64,000 bases of DNA from CAWGHZ01 sp963822575 (GCA_963822575.1 CAWGHZ010000007.1:1302001-1366000); one strand, 5' to 3'. Positions 17,654 through 26,484 are shown, numbered from the stretch's first letter. The notes: generated from the letters alone by a model not told the origin. Numbers and translations: made by a program.

Positions 17654-18400
17654 CTACCGCGCGCCCACCTTCGGCGGGTCCTCATCGAGGTGCTCGGTCG
17701 AGGCCACGCGCGTGCGCCGCGCGCTTGGCGGTCGGCGGTCGGGCGGGGTGACGATGCCGCCGGAGACGACCATCTTGATCCCCTCCTCCACCGACATCGA
17801 GAGCACCACCAGGTCCGTCCGCGGCACGAACAGCAGGAAGCCCGAGGTCGGGTTGGGCGTTGTCGGCAGGAACACGTTCAACACGTCCTCCACCGTATCC
17901 TCCTGCACCTGGCCCTCGGTGACGCCGGTGATGAAGCCGATCGCCCAGATGCCGCGGCGCGGATATTCGACCAGCACCACCTCGCGGAAAGCGTTCGATT
18001 GCTGGGCAAGCACGGTCTCGAAGATCTGCTTGGTCGCGCCGTAGACGCTGCGCACGAACGGCATGCGGCCGATCACCCGCTCGCTGGAGCGCAGCAGGAA
18101 CCGGCCGAGGAGGCCGGTGGTCAGCGCGCCGATCAGGGTCAGAACGACGAACACGATCAGGAGCCCGAGCCCCGGGATCGGGAACGGGGTATAGGTTCCC
18201 GGGTTGTACTGGGGCGGGATCAATGGCGTGATGCGCCCGTCGACCCAGGTCACGATCACCCAGACGATGTAGGTCGTGATCGCGACCGGCGCGGTCACCA
18301 GCACCCCCGCCAGGAAATGGCGGCGGATATGCAGCCCCAGCCACGAGCGGCGCGACTTGGTCGGGGGTGTCTGGGCGTCGTCCACGGGGTCCTCGCGCAT
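17654..18400 (-). CDS. DUF502 family membrane protein
   Basis: A 248-residue DUF502 protein. Two membrane helices near the N-terminus (around residues 25-50 and 75-100) are followed by the family's conserved soluble region, including PFVRSVYGATKQIFETV and PTTPNPTSGFLLFVP. The function of the family is unknown. The ATG at 18400 gives MREDPVDD and leaves a short polar N-terminus before the first helix; the open frame upstream has no family resemblance. It is divergent from the polyketide synthase gene and ends at the palindromic element. Confidence 0.88.
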   Translation of the reverse strand: MREDPVDDAQTPPTKSRRSWLGLHIRRHFLAGVLVTAPVAITTYIVWVIVTWVDGRITPLIPPQYNPGTYTPFPIPGLGLLIVFVVLTLIGALTTGLLGRFLLRSSERVIGRMPFVRSVYGATKQIFETVLAQQSNAFREVVLVEYPRRGIWAIGFITGVTEGQVQEDTVEDVLNVFLPTTPNPTSGFLLFVPRTDLVVLSMSVEEGIKMVVSGGIVTPPDRRPPSARRTRVASTEHLDEDPPKVGAR

Positions 18401-18536
18401 AAACCGACGCTTGTAGATGGGTTTTCCCGCGCGACGGGGCAAGATGGACCGACCGCGCCGCCAGCGGAACAAAGCGTCCCTCTGCGGGGTAGGTGAGGGG
18501 CAGCCGGCGCGCCGCGCCGACCGGAGGATTGACGCC

Positions 18537-19589
18537 ATGATGCCCGACCGCTCAGCCCGCCTCGCGGCGCTGGCGACCGCCGTGCCGCCTTATGTGATCG
18601 TGCAGGACGAGTTGATCGGCCGCGCCGCGCGCCTGTTTCCGGACTGCGGCCGGGCGACGGTCGAGCGGCTGCTGCCGGTCTACGCCAACGCCGGCATCGA
18701 GACGCGCTATTCCTGCGTGCCGCCCGACTGGTACGAGCGGCCGCACGGCTGGGCGGAGAAGAACCGGCTCTATGTCGAGAACGCCCTCGCCCTCACCGCC
18801 CGCGCCTCGGGCGATGCGTTGGACCGGGCCGGACTTTGCCCGGCCGACATCGACGCCATCGTCACCGTCTCGACCACCGGCATCGCGACGCCGAGCCTCG
18901 ATGCGCTGCTGATCGAGCGGCTGGGGCTGCGGCCCGACGTGGAGCGGCTGCCGGTCTTCGGGCTGGGCTGCGCCGGTGGCGTGCTGGGGCTCGCCCGCGC
19001 CGCCGGCATCGCCGCCGCCGCGCCGGGGCGGCGCGTGCTGCTGTGCGTGGTCGAGCTCTGCGGCCTCACCTTCCGCCGCGCCGACGCGACCAAGTCCAAC
19101 ATCATCGCCACCGCCTTGTTCGGCGACGGCGCCGCCGCCGCCATCGTGACGGGCGCGGGCGACGGGCCGGCGCTCGGCCGCGCCGGCCAGCACACCTGGC
19201 CCGGCTCGCTCGACATCATGGGCTGGAACGTCGAGGACGACGGGCTCGGCGTCATCTTCTCGCGCGATATCCCGGCGCTGACGCGCTCCGCCTTCCGCGA
19301 GGCCGCATGCGACTTCCTCGCGCAGGACGGACGGCGCTTCTGCGACATCGACCGGTTCGTCTGCCATCCGGGCGGGGCCAAGGTGCTCGACGCGCTGGAA
19401 GACGCGTTCGGCCTCGCGCCCGGCGGGCTTGCGGATTCGCGCGACGTGCTGCGCCAGTTCGGCAACATGTCGGCGGCGACCGTGCTGTTCGTCCTCGAGC
19501 GGGCGATGGCATCGCGTGCGACCGGACGCTGGTTCCTGTCCTCGCTCGGGCCGGGCTTCACGGCCGGGTTCCTGGAGATGACGGCGTGA
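18537..19589 (+). CDS. Type III polyketide synthase (chalcone/stilbene synthase family)
   Basis: A 350-residue thiolase-fold enzyme that extends an acyl-CoA starter with malonyl-CoA and cyclises the product. The catalytic triad is visible: Cys145 in FGLGCAGG, His277 in VCHPGGAK and Asn310 in FGNMSAA. Bacterial relatives with a methyltransferase partner make alkylpyrones or alkylresorcinols from long-chain acyl-CoA. The ATG at 18537 follows GGAGG. The stop overlaps the GTG of the methyltransferase by four bases, implying translational coupling. The starter unit and product are not predictable here. Confidence 0.93.
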   Translation: MMPDRSARLAALATAVPPYVIVQDELIGRAARLFPDCGRATVERLLPVYANAGIETRYSCVPPDWYERPHGWAEKNRLYVENALALTARASGDALDRAGLCPADIDAIVTVSTTGIATPSLDALLIERLGLRPDVERLPVFGLGCAGGVLGLARAAGIAAAAPGRRVLLCVVELCGLTFRRADATKSNIIATALFGDGAAAAIVTGAGDGPALGRAGQHTWPGSLDIMGWNVEDDGLGVIFSRDIPALTRSAFREAACDFLAQDGRRFCDIDRFVCHPGGAKVLDALEDAFGLAPGGLADSRDVLRQFGNMSAATVLFVLERAMASRATGRWFLSSLGPGFTAGFLEMTA

Positions 19590-20110
19590 CCGGCGCGGTC
19601 TACCTCGCCGTCGGGCTGGTCGCGGCGCAGCGCCTGGCCGAGCTGGCCGTCGCGCGGCGCAACGCAGCGCGGCTGCGCGCAGCGGGCGGGGTCGAGTGCG
19701 GCGCGGCGCACTACCCGCTCATCGTCGCACTGCACGCGGCGTGGCTCTGCGCGCTGGCGCTCGCCGTGCCGGCGGACCGCGTGCCGAACCTGTGGCCGCT
19801 CGCCGCCTATCTCGCCCTCCAGCCGCTGCGCTACTGGGCGATCGCGAGCCTCAAGGGCCGCTGGACGACGCGGGTGATCGTGCTACCCGGCGCGGCGCCG
19901 GCGCGGCGCGGACCGTATCGCTACCTCGCCCACCCGAACTACCTGGTCGTGGCGCTGGAGATCCCGCTGCTGCCGCTTGCCTTCGGGGCGTGGGACCTCG
20001 CACTCGGCTTCGGGCTGGTCAATTTCGCGTTACTCGCCTGGCGCATCCACATCGAGAGCGCGGCGCTCGCCGACTCGTCCGGCCTCGACCGAGGAATCGC
20101 CGCGCGCTAG
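19586..20110 (+). CDS. Isoprenylcysteine carboxyl methyltransferase-like membrane protein
   Basis: A 174-residue integral membrane methyltransferase of the ICMT family, with several helices and the conserved C-terminal RRGPYRYLAHPNYLVV motif that binds S-adenosylmethionine. In Bacillus the homologous BpsB methylates products of the type III polyketide synthase BpsA; the four-base overlap (GTGA) with the synthase here argues for the same division of labour. The GTG at 19586 is the only start that fits. Methylation of the polyketide, rather than of a prenylated protein, is an inference from context. Confidence 0.87.
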   Translation: MTGAVYLAVGLVAAQRLAELAVARRNAARLRAAGGVECGAAHYPLIVALHAAWLCALALAVPADRVPNLWPLAAYLALQPLRYWAIASLKGRWTTRVIVLPGAAPARRGPYRYLAHPNYLVVALEIPLLPLAFGAWDLALGFGLVNFALLAWRIHIESAALADSSGLDRGIAAR

Positions 20111-20139
20111 AATCGTCACTGTCAGAGGGGAGAAGTTTC

Positions 20140-20646
20140 ATGTCACGTCGAGTTGTCGCTTGTGCGGCCGTCATTGCGCTCGGGCTGGGTATCGCCGCGG
20201 GACCTGTCCGCGCCATGATGCCCGATTCCAGTGACACCGACGCGTCCTCGGACGCCGGCGCGCTGATGAAGAAGGCGACCATGCAGGTCGACATGAAGCA
20301 GTACCGCGACGCGGTGAAGACGCTGCAGGCGATCCTGAAGGACGAGCCCAAGAACGCGGACGCGCTCGACCTCCTGGGCTACAGCCAGCGCCGGCTGGGC
20401 GATCCGACCCTTGCCGTCGAGACCTACAACAAGGCGCTGGCGGTCGACCCCGACCACAAGCAGGTCAACGAGTACCTGGGCGAGGCCTACCTGGAGCTCG
20501 GCAAGCTGCCGCTCGCCGAGGCGCGGCTCGCCCACCTCCAGGCGCTGTGCGGCACCGACTGCAAGGAATACCAGGCCCTCGCCCGGGCGGTCGCCACCTA
20601 CAAGGCCGGCCGCCACCAGCCGCCGAGCTCCTCGCGGGCCTGGTAG
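20140..20646 (+). CDS. Secreted tetratricopeptide repeat protein
   Basis: A 168-residue protein with a signal peptide (cleavage near VRAM, about residue 25) and two to three TPR units between about residues 40 and 135, for example YRDAVKTLQAIL, ADALDLLGYSQRRLGD and HKQVNEYLGEAYLELGK. Two cysteines (LCGTDC) close the repeat region and could form a disulfide. It is a likely periplasmic scaffold of unknown partner. It lies 29 bases after the methyltransferase, probably in the same operon as the polyketide genes. The ATG at 20140 follows GAGGGGAG. Confidence 0.8.
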   Translation: MSRRVVACAAVIALGLGIAAGPVRAMMPDSSDTDASSDAGALMKKATMQVDMKQYRDAVKTLQAILKDEPKNADALDLLGYSQRRLGDPTLAVETYNKALAVDPDHKQVNEYLGEAYLELGKLPLAEARLAHLQALCGTDCKEYQALARAVATYKAGRHQPPSSSRAW

Positions 20647-20659
20647 ACGCGGCGCCGCG

Positions 20660-22355
20660 GTGCCGCGCCGCCGCTCCCACCCCGAAGCCGCGGCGGTTGC
20701 GGTCCGCATCCGGCTGATCGCCGGGCTGGTGCTGCTGTTCTACGTCACGACGCATTTGCTGAACCACGCGCTGGGGCTGGTCTCGCTCGCCGCCATGGAG
20801 TGGGGCCGCGTCCGGTTCCTCGATTTCTGGCGCAGCCCGCCGGTCGAGATCGTGCTGTTCTGGTCGCTGGTGCTGCATTTCGGCCTCGCGCACTGGGCGC
20901 TCTACCGGCGGCGCGATCTGCGCATGCCGGCCGGCGAGATCGCGCGCGTGCTGCTCGGCCTCGCCATCGTGCCGCTCCTCGCGCTCCACATCGTCGGCAC
21001 GCGCGGGGCGAACGTCGTGGCCGGAACGTCGGACAGTTACACGCTGGTCCTGCTGACCCACTGGAAGTACGCGCGGATCAACCTGATCCTGCAGCCCGCC
21101 GCGCTGATCGCCGCCTGGGCGCACGGCGCCATCGGCGTCCATTACTGGCTGCGCTTCAAGAGCTGGTACCGGTCGGTCACCTGGCTGCTCTACGCCGCCG
21201 CCATCGTGGTGCCGCTCCTCGCCCTCCTGGGCTACGCGGTGGCGGGGCGCGAGGTGCTGGCGCTGGCCGCCGACCCGGCCTGGCTGCGCCGGACCCTGCG
21301 CGGCGCGTCGCTGCCCAGCCCGGCTCAGACGGCATTCCTCTATGGGGTGATGTACCGCGTCTTCGCGCTCTCGGCGCTTTCCCTGGGCGCCGTCGCCGTC
21401 GCACGCCTCGTGCGCTCGATGCTGGAACGGCGCCACGGCATCGTGCGCATCGCCTATCCCAACGGCCGCCAGGCGAGCTTCCCGCGCGGCCGGTCGATCC
21501 TCGAGGTCAGCCGCGCCGCCGGCATCCCGCACGCCTCGGTGTGCGGCGGGCGCGGGCGCTGCTCGACCTGCCGGGTGCGGGTGGTGCGCGGGCTGGACCG
21601 GCTGCCGAGCCCGAGCGCCGACGAGCGGCGCGTGCTCGAACGGGTCGGCGCGCCGCGCAACGTGCGCCTCGCCTGCCAGACGCGGCCGCTGGAGGATCTG
21701 GAGGTGATCCCGCTTCTCCCGCCGCACACGGCCTCGGTACGCGACGCCCGCGCGCGTTCGCCGCACCTCGAGGGCGAGGAGCGCGAGATCGCCATCCTGT
21801 TCGCCGACCTGCGCGAGTTCACCACCTTCTCCGAGCGCAAGCTGCCATACGACGTAGTGTTCGTCCTCAACCGGTATTTCGCCAACATGGGCCAGGCGGT
21901 GGAGCAGTGCCGGCGGGCATCTCGACAAGTTCATCGGCGACGGGGTGATGGCGCTGTTCGGCATCGACCGGCCGCTCGACGTCGCCTGCCGCCAGGCGCT
22001 CGCGGCGGCGCGCGCCATGGGCCGCAACCTTGCCGACCTCAACCGCGCGCTCGCCTCGGACCTGGAGGCGCCGCTCCGCATGGGGATTGGCATCCATGCG
22101 GGGCCGGCGATCATCGGCGAGATGGGCTACGGCACGGCGACCACCATCACCGCCATCGGCGACTCCGTGAATACCGCAAGCCGGCTGGAAAGCATGACCA
22201 AGACCTACCGCGCCCAGCTCGTGCTGTCCGACGAGGTGGCGCGCAACGCCGGCGTCGACCTCTCCGCCTACCCGAGCCACGACCTCGACGTGCGCGGGCG
22301 CACGGAGCCCGTGCGCGTCCGGGTCGTGGCCGACGCCACCGAACTGCCGCTGTAG
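20660..22355 (+). CDS. Membrane 2Fe-2S ferredoxin-linked adenylate/guanylate cyclase (one frameshift)
   Basis: After repair this is a 564-residue protein with three parts. The first 260 residues hold about six membrane helices with paired histidines (TTHLLNH, HFGLAHW), recalling succinate-dehydrogenase cytochrome b subunits. A plant-type 2Fe-2S ferredoxin domain follows, with cysteines at about 295, 301, 304 and 339. The last 190 residues form a class III cyclase with metal-binding aspartates in FADLREFT and FIGDGVMALFG. The frame breaks near 21908: AVEQ is followed in the next frame by GGHLDKFIGDG, so one extra base is present. The start is GTG 20660, just after the TPR gene. The layout implies redox-controlled cyclic nucleotide synthesis; haem binding is untested. 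Confidence 0.83.
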
Positions 22356-22421
22356 CGCTCACCCGACCCCGACCCCCACCCCCCATCCGCAACCGATTGA
22401 AATTCCATGCCTTCATCAAAC

Positions 22422-22438
22422 TGGCATGGAACTTGCTT
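22422..22438 (+). promoter_or_regulatory. Sigma-54-type promoter before the 42-residue membrane protein
   Basis: TGGCATGGAACTTGCTT matches the -24/-12 consensus: GG at 22423-22424 and GC at 22435-22436 with exactly ten bases between. A transcript would start near 22448, leaving a short leader with AAGGGG before the ATG at 22475. It lies in an AT-richer stretch than its surroundings. An enhancer-binding site was not identified. Confidence 0.65.
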
Positions 22439-22474
22439 AGATGCAGGCATAGATCGAACCAAGGGGTCGGAACG

Positions 22475-22603
22475 ATGCGAGCCATCACAAAACAGCCGAG
22501 CGACATCGACGTGCGCATTGTCGGCGCGATGATCCTGATGGGCGGCCTCCTCACCGGCTGGGCCGCCATGATATTGGGCCACTTCGCCCCGCAGTTCTTT
22601 TAG
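22475..22603 (+). CDS. Small single-pass membrane protein, 42 residues
   Basis: I do not recognise this protein. It starts with a polar segment (MRAITKQPSDIDVR) and then has one clear membrane helix of about 22 residues (IVGAMILMGGLLTGWAAMIL) before a short HFAPQFF tail. The ATG at 22475 is preceded by AAGGGG at suitable spacing, and a good sigma-54-type promoter lies 37 bases upstream, which together argue that it is real despite its size. It follows the cyclase on the same strand but has its own promoter. Function is unknown. Confidence 0.65.
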   Translation: MRAITKQPSDIDVRIVGAMILMGGLLTGWAAMILGHFAPQFF

Positions 22604-22695
22604 CGGCGTCCCCCCTCCCGCCGCTCGCCCCGCCCGTTGCCATCCGGCCGCGGGCGGGGCATAAGCGGGTGAGCCAAACGGTACGGGAGGGCGAC

Positions 22696-23142
22696 ATGGC
22701 GAAGCTCACGCTCGAACAGGCCACCAAGATCATCGAAGGCGCGCAGGCCAAGGCCAAGGCCGAGAAGTACAACCCCCTCACCATCGCGGTGCTCGACGAC
22801 GGCGGGCACCTGAAGGCGTTCGTCCGGCCCGACGGTCCGGGCGGGCCGCTGCGCCCGCATATCGCCATCGGCAAGGCGTGGGGCGCGGTCGCGTTCGGCA
22901 TGTCGTCGCGCATGCTGGAGAAGCGCTTCCTCGAGCGGCAGCACTTCCTCAACTCGCTGGTCAACATCTCGACCCATGTCGGCGGCGGGCTGGTCCCGGT
23001 GGCGGGCGGAGTGATCATCCGCGACGCGGCGGGCGAGATCGTCGGCTCGGTCGGCGCTTCGGGCGATACCTCGGACAACGACGAGAAGGCCGCCGTCGCC
23101 GGCATCGAGGCCGCCGGCCTCAAGGCCGACACGGGGCAGTAA
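22696..23142 (+). CDS. GlcG/HbpS family protein (haem-degrading domain)
   Basis: A 148-residue single-domain protein of the GlcG/HbpS family, whose members bind haem or cobalamin or accompany catabolic enzymes. The pattern is complete: MAKLTLEQATKIIEGAQ, TIAVLDDGGHLKAFVR, the central S-T-H-V-G-G-G turn, PVAGGVIIRD and GSVGASGDTSDNDEK. The ATG at 22696 follows GGGAGG. No signal peptide is present, so it is probably cytoplasmic. A hairpin follows the stop, so it is likely monocistronic. Ligand unknown. Confidence 0.88.
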   Translation: MAKLTLEQATKIIEGAQAKAKAEKYNPLTIAVLDDGGHLKAFVRPDGPGGPLRPHIAIGKAWGAVAFGMSSRMLEKRFLERQHFLNSLVNISTHVGGGLVPVAGGVIIRDAAGEIVGSVGASGDTSDNDEKAAVAGIEAAGLKADTGQ

Positions 23143-23153
23143 TCGGACCACAA

Positions 23154-23185
23154 CTCCCTCTCCGCCCCCAGGTACGGAGAGGGAG
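23154..23185 (+). terminator. Stem-loop after the GlcG-like gene
   Basis: CTCCCTCTCCG (23154-23164) and CGGAGAGGGAG (23175-23185) form a perfect 11-bp stem with a ten-base loop, 12 bases after the stop codon. No T-run follows, so it may be a rho-assisted terminator, or one of the CTCCCTCTCC-type dispersed repeats. Confidence 0.5.
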
Positions 23186-23220
23186 ACCGAGCGAATCGAC
23201 GCGCGTGTTAGCGTGCGCGG

Positions 23221-24556
23221 GTGAACGCCATCTTCTTCGCCATGGTGCTGGTCGCGTTCGCCACGGCGGGCGTGCGCGAAGTAATGTGGCACGCGCCGGC
23301 GCCGGACGCGACCGGGCCGATGCAGGCGCTCGCCGCCGCCATGATCAAGGCGGCTGGCGATTCCGTGACGCTCGCCATCGGGCTCGTGGGCGTCATGGCG
23401 CTGTTCCTCGGGCTGATGAAGGTGGCCGAGCAGGGCGGCCTGCTTGACCATCATCGCCCGCACCATCCGCCCGCTGATGGTGCGCGCCTTCCCGGGCGTG
23501 CCGCCCGACCACCCGGCGATGGGCGCGATGATCCTGAACCTGTCGGCCAACGCGCTCGGGCTCGGCAACGCGGCGACGCCGTTCGGCATCCGCGCCATGC
23601 AGGAGCTCGACCGGCTCAACCCGCACAAGGGGACGGCGACCGACGCGATGGTGCTGTTCCTCGCCATCAACACGTCGAGCGTCACCCTGCTGCCGACCGG
23701 GGTCATCGCGCTGCGCGCGGCGGCGGGCTCGCACGACCCCGCCGGCATCCTGCCGACGACTTTGTTCGCCACCATCTGCTCGACCACCGTGGCGGTGATC
23801 GCCGCCTTCGCCTATCGCCGCTTCGCGCCTGTGCCGACGACGGTGCCGCCGCCGTCAGCCGGCCCCGCCGATGCCGCCGCGGACGCGGCCGAGGCGGGCT
23901 TCGCGGAAGCCGAGGGGGGCAGCGTGGTCGACGACGCCGCCCTTGCCGAGACCGTCGCCTATCCCGGCTGGGTCACTTCCCTCGCCTTCGCCGCGATCTT
24001 CGCCTTCGTGCCGGTGACGATCCTCTATGGCCGCGCCATCTCGCCGTGGATCGTGCCCGGGCTGATGGTTGGGCTGCTGGGGTTCGGCGTGGCGCGCCGC
24101 GTGCGAGTCTACGAGGCGTTCGTCGAGGGCGCGCGCGACGGGTTCCAGGTCGCGATCCGCATCATCCCCTATCTGGTCGCAATCCTGGTCGCCGTCGCCA
24201 TGCTGCGCGCCTCGGGCGCGCTCGAGCTCGCGGTGGCCGCGCTCGGCAAGGTGACGGGGCCGTTGGGCCTGCCGGCCGAGGCGCTTCCGATGGCACTCCT
24301 CCGCCCGCTATCGGGCTCGGGCGCCTACGGCGTGCTCGCCTCGATCATCAACGACCCGGCGATCGGGCCGGACAGCTACACCGGCTATCTCGTCTCCACC
24401 TTCCAGGGCTCGACCGAGACGACGTTCTACGTGCTCGCCGTCTATTTCGGCGCGGTCGGCATTCGCCGGGTCCGCCACGCGCTGGCCGCGGCGCTGACCG
24501 CCGATCTCGCCGGCATCGTGGCGGCAGTGGCGATCTGCTCGGCGCTGTACGGCTAG
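23221..24556 (+). CDS. Fused SpmA/SpmB-like nucleoside recognition membrane protein (one frameshift)
   Basis: After repair, 444 residues with two Gate/nucleoside-recognition domains joined head to tail. The first half resembles spore maturation protein A (LNLSANALGLGNAATPFGI) and the second resembles SpmB (RIIPYLVAILVAVAMLR, RPLSGSGAYGVL). In non-sporulating bacteria the fusion is common; its substrate is unknown. A charged Ala/Glu-rich linker of about 50 residues joins the halves. The frame changes near 23444: AEQGGLL continues in the next frame as TIIARTIRPLM, so one extra base is present (CTGCTTGACC). The GTG at 23221 is the start. Its stop overlaps the stop of the convergent next gene. 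Confidence 0.85.
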
Positions 24557-25530
24557 CCGACCGGCACGAACAGCTCGTCGAGCGTCGGGCGGCGGGCGAT
24601 GAAGTTCTGCTCGTGGAGGTAGCGCACCAGCGTCTCGCAGTTGTTGCGGTTCTTCTCGACGCCATAGGGCCACGGGTCGCCGCCGAACAAAGTGTCGATC
24701 TCCTCGAGGTCCGACGGCAGCCACGGAAGCATCAGCTTGAGCGCGCCGGGATAGGTGAGGTCGGCGAGCCCCTTGAGCCGCAATTCCTCCATCGCCTTGT
24801 AGAGCGCGGGCCCGATCCACGGGTTCTTCTCGTAGACCTCGCGCTTGATGGCGACGATATGCATGATCGGGATGATCGAGGTACGGCGGAAATAGTCGCG
24901 CTCGACGTCGCGATAGTCGGGGAACAGGCGGTCGACGTTTGGGTAGGCCGCGAGCGGCTCCGGCCCGCGCGAGCCGAGCGAGGCATCGACCTCGCCCAAT
25001 TCCAGCATCTCCGACAGCGACCTGTCGGCCGGCGCGATCTCCATGTTGACGGGCTTCAGGAGCGGCGGCGCCGACGGATGGCCGTGGCTGCCCGGCTTCT
25101 CCATTGCGCCCTGGACCCATTGGACCTTGGAGAAATCGACGCCGTAATCGTCGGTGAGGATGCCGCGCGCCCACACCGCCGCGGTCTGGGTGTAGAGCGG
25201 CGTGCCGATCCGCTTGCCCTCCAGATCCTTCGGGGTGCGGATGCTCTTCGAGCGGTTGCGGTAAATGAACCCGTGCCGGAAGCACTTCGAGGGGAAGACC
25301 GGCAGCGCGACGAACGGCGAACCGCCCTTCGCGTAGCCCGAAATGTATTCCGAGAACGACAGCTCCGACGCGTCGAACTCCTGCTTGCCGGCCATCCGGT
25401 CGAAGATCTGGCGCGGCGAGCGGATGGCGATGAATTCGAGGTCGATCCCCTCGGGCGTCACCTCCCCGGTGCGCAGGGCTTCCATCCGGTCGTAAGGCCC
25501 GCAGGCGAACGTCAACTTGAGCTTGGCCAT
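24553..25530 (-). CDS. Pht5-like (4,5-dihydroxyphthalate decarboxylase-related) binding-protein-fold protein
   Basis: A 325-residue protein opening with KLKLTFACGPYDRMEALRTGEV, very like the family containing 4,5-dihydroxyphthalate decarboxylase Pht5, which shares its fold with ABC transporter substrate-binding proteins. Further family segments are GKQEFDASELSFSEYI, KDLEGKRIGTPLYTQTAAVW and the WVQGAMEKPGSHG stretch. No signal peptide is seen, which favours a cytoplasmic enzyme over a binding protein. The ATG at 25530 has GGAGAGGG at good spacing; another ATG two codons earlier is too close to it. No ABC permease is nearby. Confidence 0.75.
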   Translation of the reverse strand: MAKLKLTFACGPYDRMEALRTGEVTPEGIDLEFIAIRSPRQIFDRMAGKQEFDASELSFSEYISGYAKGGSPFVALPVFPSKCFRHGFIYRNRSKSIRTPKDLEGKRIGTPLYTQTAAVWARGILTDDYGVDFSKVQWVQGAMEKPGSHGHPSAPPLLKPVNMEIAPADRSLSEMLELGEVDASLGSRGPEPLAAYPNVDRLFPDYRDVERDYFRRTSIIPIMHIVAIKREVYEKNPWIGPALYKAMEELRLKGLADLTYPGALKLMLPWLPSDLEEIDTLFGGDPWPYGVEKNRNNCETLVRYLHEQNFIARRPTLDELFVPVG

Positions 25531-25645
25531 CGTCATCCCTCTCCTGGTTTCGGCGGAGTGTGCCCGGCCCGCGCGCCCCCGTAAAGCCCCGCGCCCCTCT
25601 TGCACGGCCGCGGCGGGCGCGCGAAACTCGCCCGCGGAGGCACCG

Positions 25646-26320
25646 ATGTCAGCGGACGACTACGCCGAAGAGCGCACCCGGCTTCTGGAGGAAATCGCGG
25701 TCTATGCCGAGCAGCTCGGCGAGCGCACGGGCCGGCGCGAATTCGACCGCCGCGTCATGCAGGCGATGGCGAGCGTCCCGCGGCACGAATTCGTGCCGCG
25801 CGAGATCCGCCGCTTCAGCTACATCAACCGGCCGCTGCCGATCGGGATGGACGCGACCATCTCGCAGCCCTTCATCGTGGCGCTGATGACCGACCTCGCC
25901 CAGATCGCGCCCGACGCCAACATGCTCGAGATCGGCACCGGCGCGGGCTACCAGGCGGCGGTCGCCTCGCTCCTCGCCGCCCGTGTCGCCTCGGTCGAGA
26001 TCAACGAAAAGCTGGAGGCGGCGGCGCGCGCGCGTCTCGCCCGGCTGGGCTACGAGAACGTCGCGACGCGCGTCGCCGACGGCTATTACGGCTGGGCCGA
26101 GAAGGGGCCGTTCGACGCTATCCTGGTGACCAGCGCGCCCGACCTGATCCCGCCGCCCTTGATCGAGCAGCTCGCCCCGGGCGGGCGGATGGTGATCCCG
26201 TGCGGCCTTCCCGACGCGCAGAAGCTGATGCTGGTCACCCGCAACGCGCAGGGCCGCACCGTGACCGCCGAGATCCTCGAGGTCGCGTTCTCCCAGCTCA
26301 TCCGAGCCGGCCACGCTTAG
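25646..26320 (+). CDS. pcm: Protein-L-isoaspartate O-methyltransferase
   Basis: Pcm methylates L-isoaspartyl residues in damaged proteins to start their repair. The 224-residue product has the N-terminal family signature (RRVMQAMASVPRHEFVP), the substrate-contact ATISQPFIVALMTDL segment and the S-adenosylmethionine motif MLEIGTGAGYQAAV, then LAPGGRMVIPCG. The ATG at 25646 follows GCGGAGG. It is divergent from the Pht5-like gene and precedes the flagellar operon with a 164-base gap. Surrogate methyl acceptors beyond isoaspartate cannot be excluded. Confidence 0.93.
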   Translation: MSADDYAEERTRLLEEIAVYAEQLGERTGRREFDRRVMQAMASVPRHEFVPREIRRFSYINRPLPIGMDATISQPFIVALMTDLAQIAPDANMLEIGTGAGYQAAVASLLAARVASVEINEKLEAAARARLARLGYENVATRVADGYYGWAEKGPFDAILVTSAPDLIPPPLIEQLAPGGRMVIPCGLPDAQKLMLVTRNAQGRTVTAEILEVAFSQLIRAGHA

Positions 26321-26422
26321 GCCGCGGCTTCCTGGCAAAATCTGCCGGGCAAAGCCTGCCATAACCGGCGATCCTTCCCCCGCCGCTGCCACCAAGCCGT
26401 TGTAATCCTTACGAACGCACCC

Positions 26423-26438
26423 TGGCACGGATCGTGCA
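26423..26438 (+). promoter_or_regulatory. Sigma-54-type promoter of the flgF operon
   Basis: TGGCACGGATCGTGCA fits the -24/-12 pattern with GG at 26424-26425 and GC at 26436-26437 and exactly ten bases between. Transcription would begin near 26449, about 36 bases before the flgF ATG. Sigma-54 control of middle flagellar genes is well known in alphaproteobacteria such as Caulobacter. Confidence 0.7.
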
Positions 26439-26484
26439 TGGAGGGGACCGACGGCCCCTTCGACGTGGGCTTTGCGGAAGGCGC

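Noticed and set aside
22604..22695. tRNA or small RNA genes in intergenic gaps (all gaps scanned by eye)
   Set aside because: No cloverleaf-like arms or GTTCGA/T-loop pattern with pairing arms were found in any gap.
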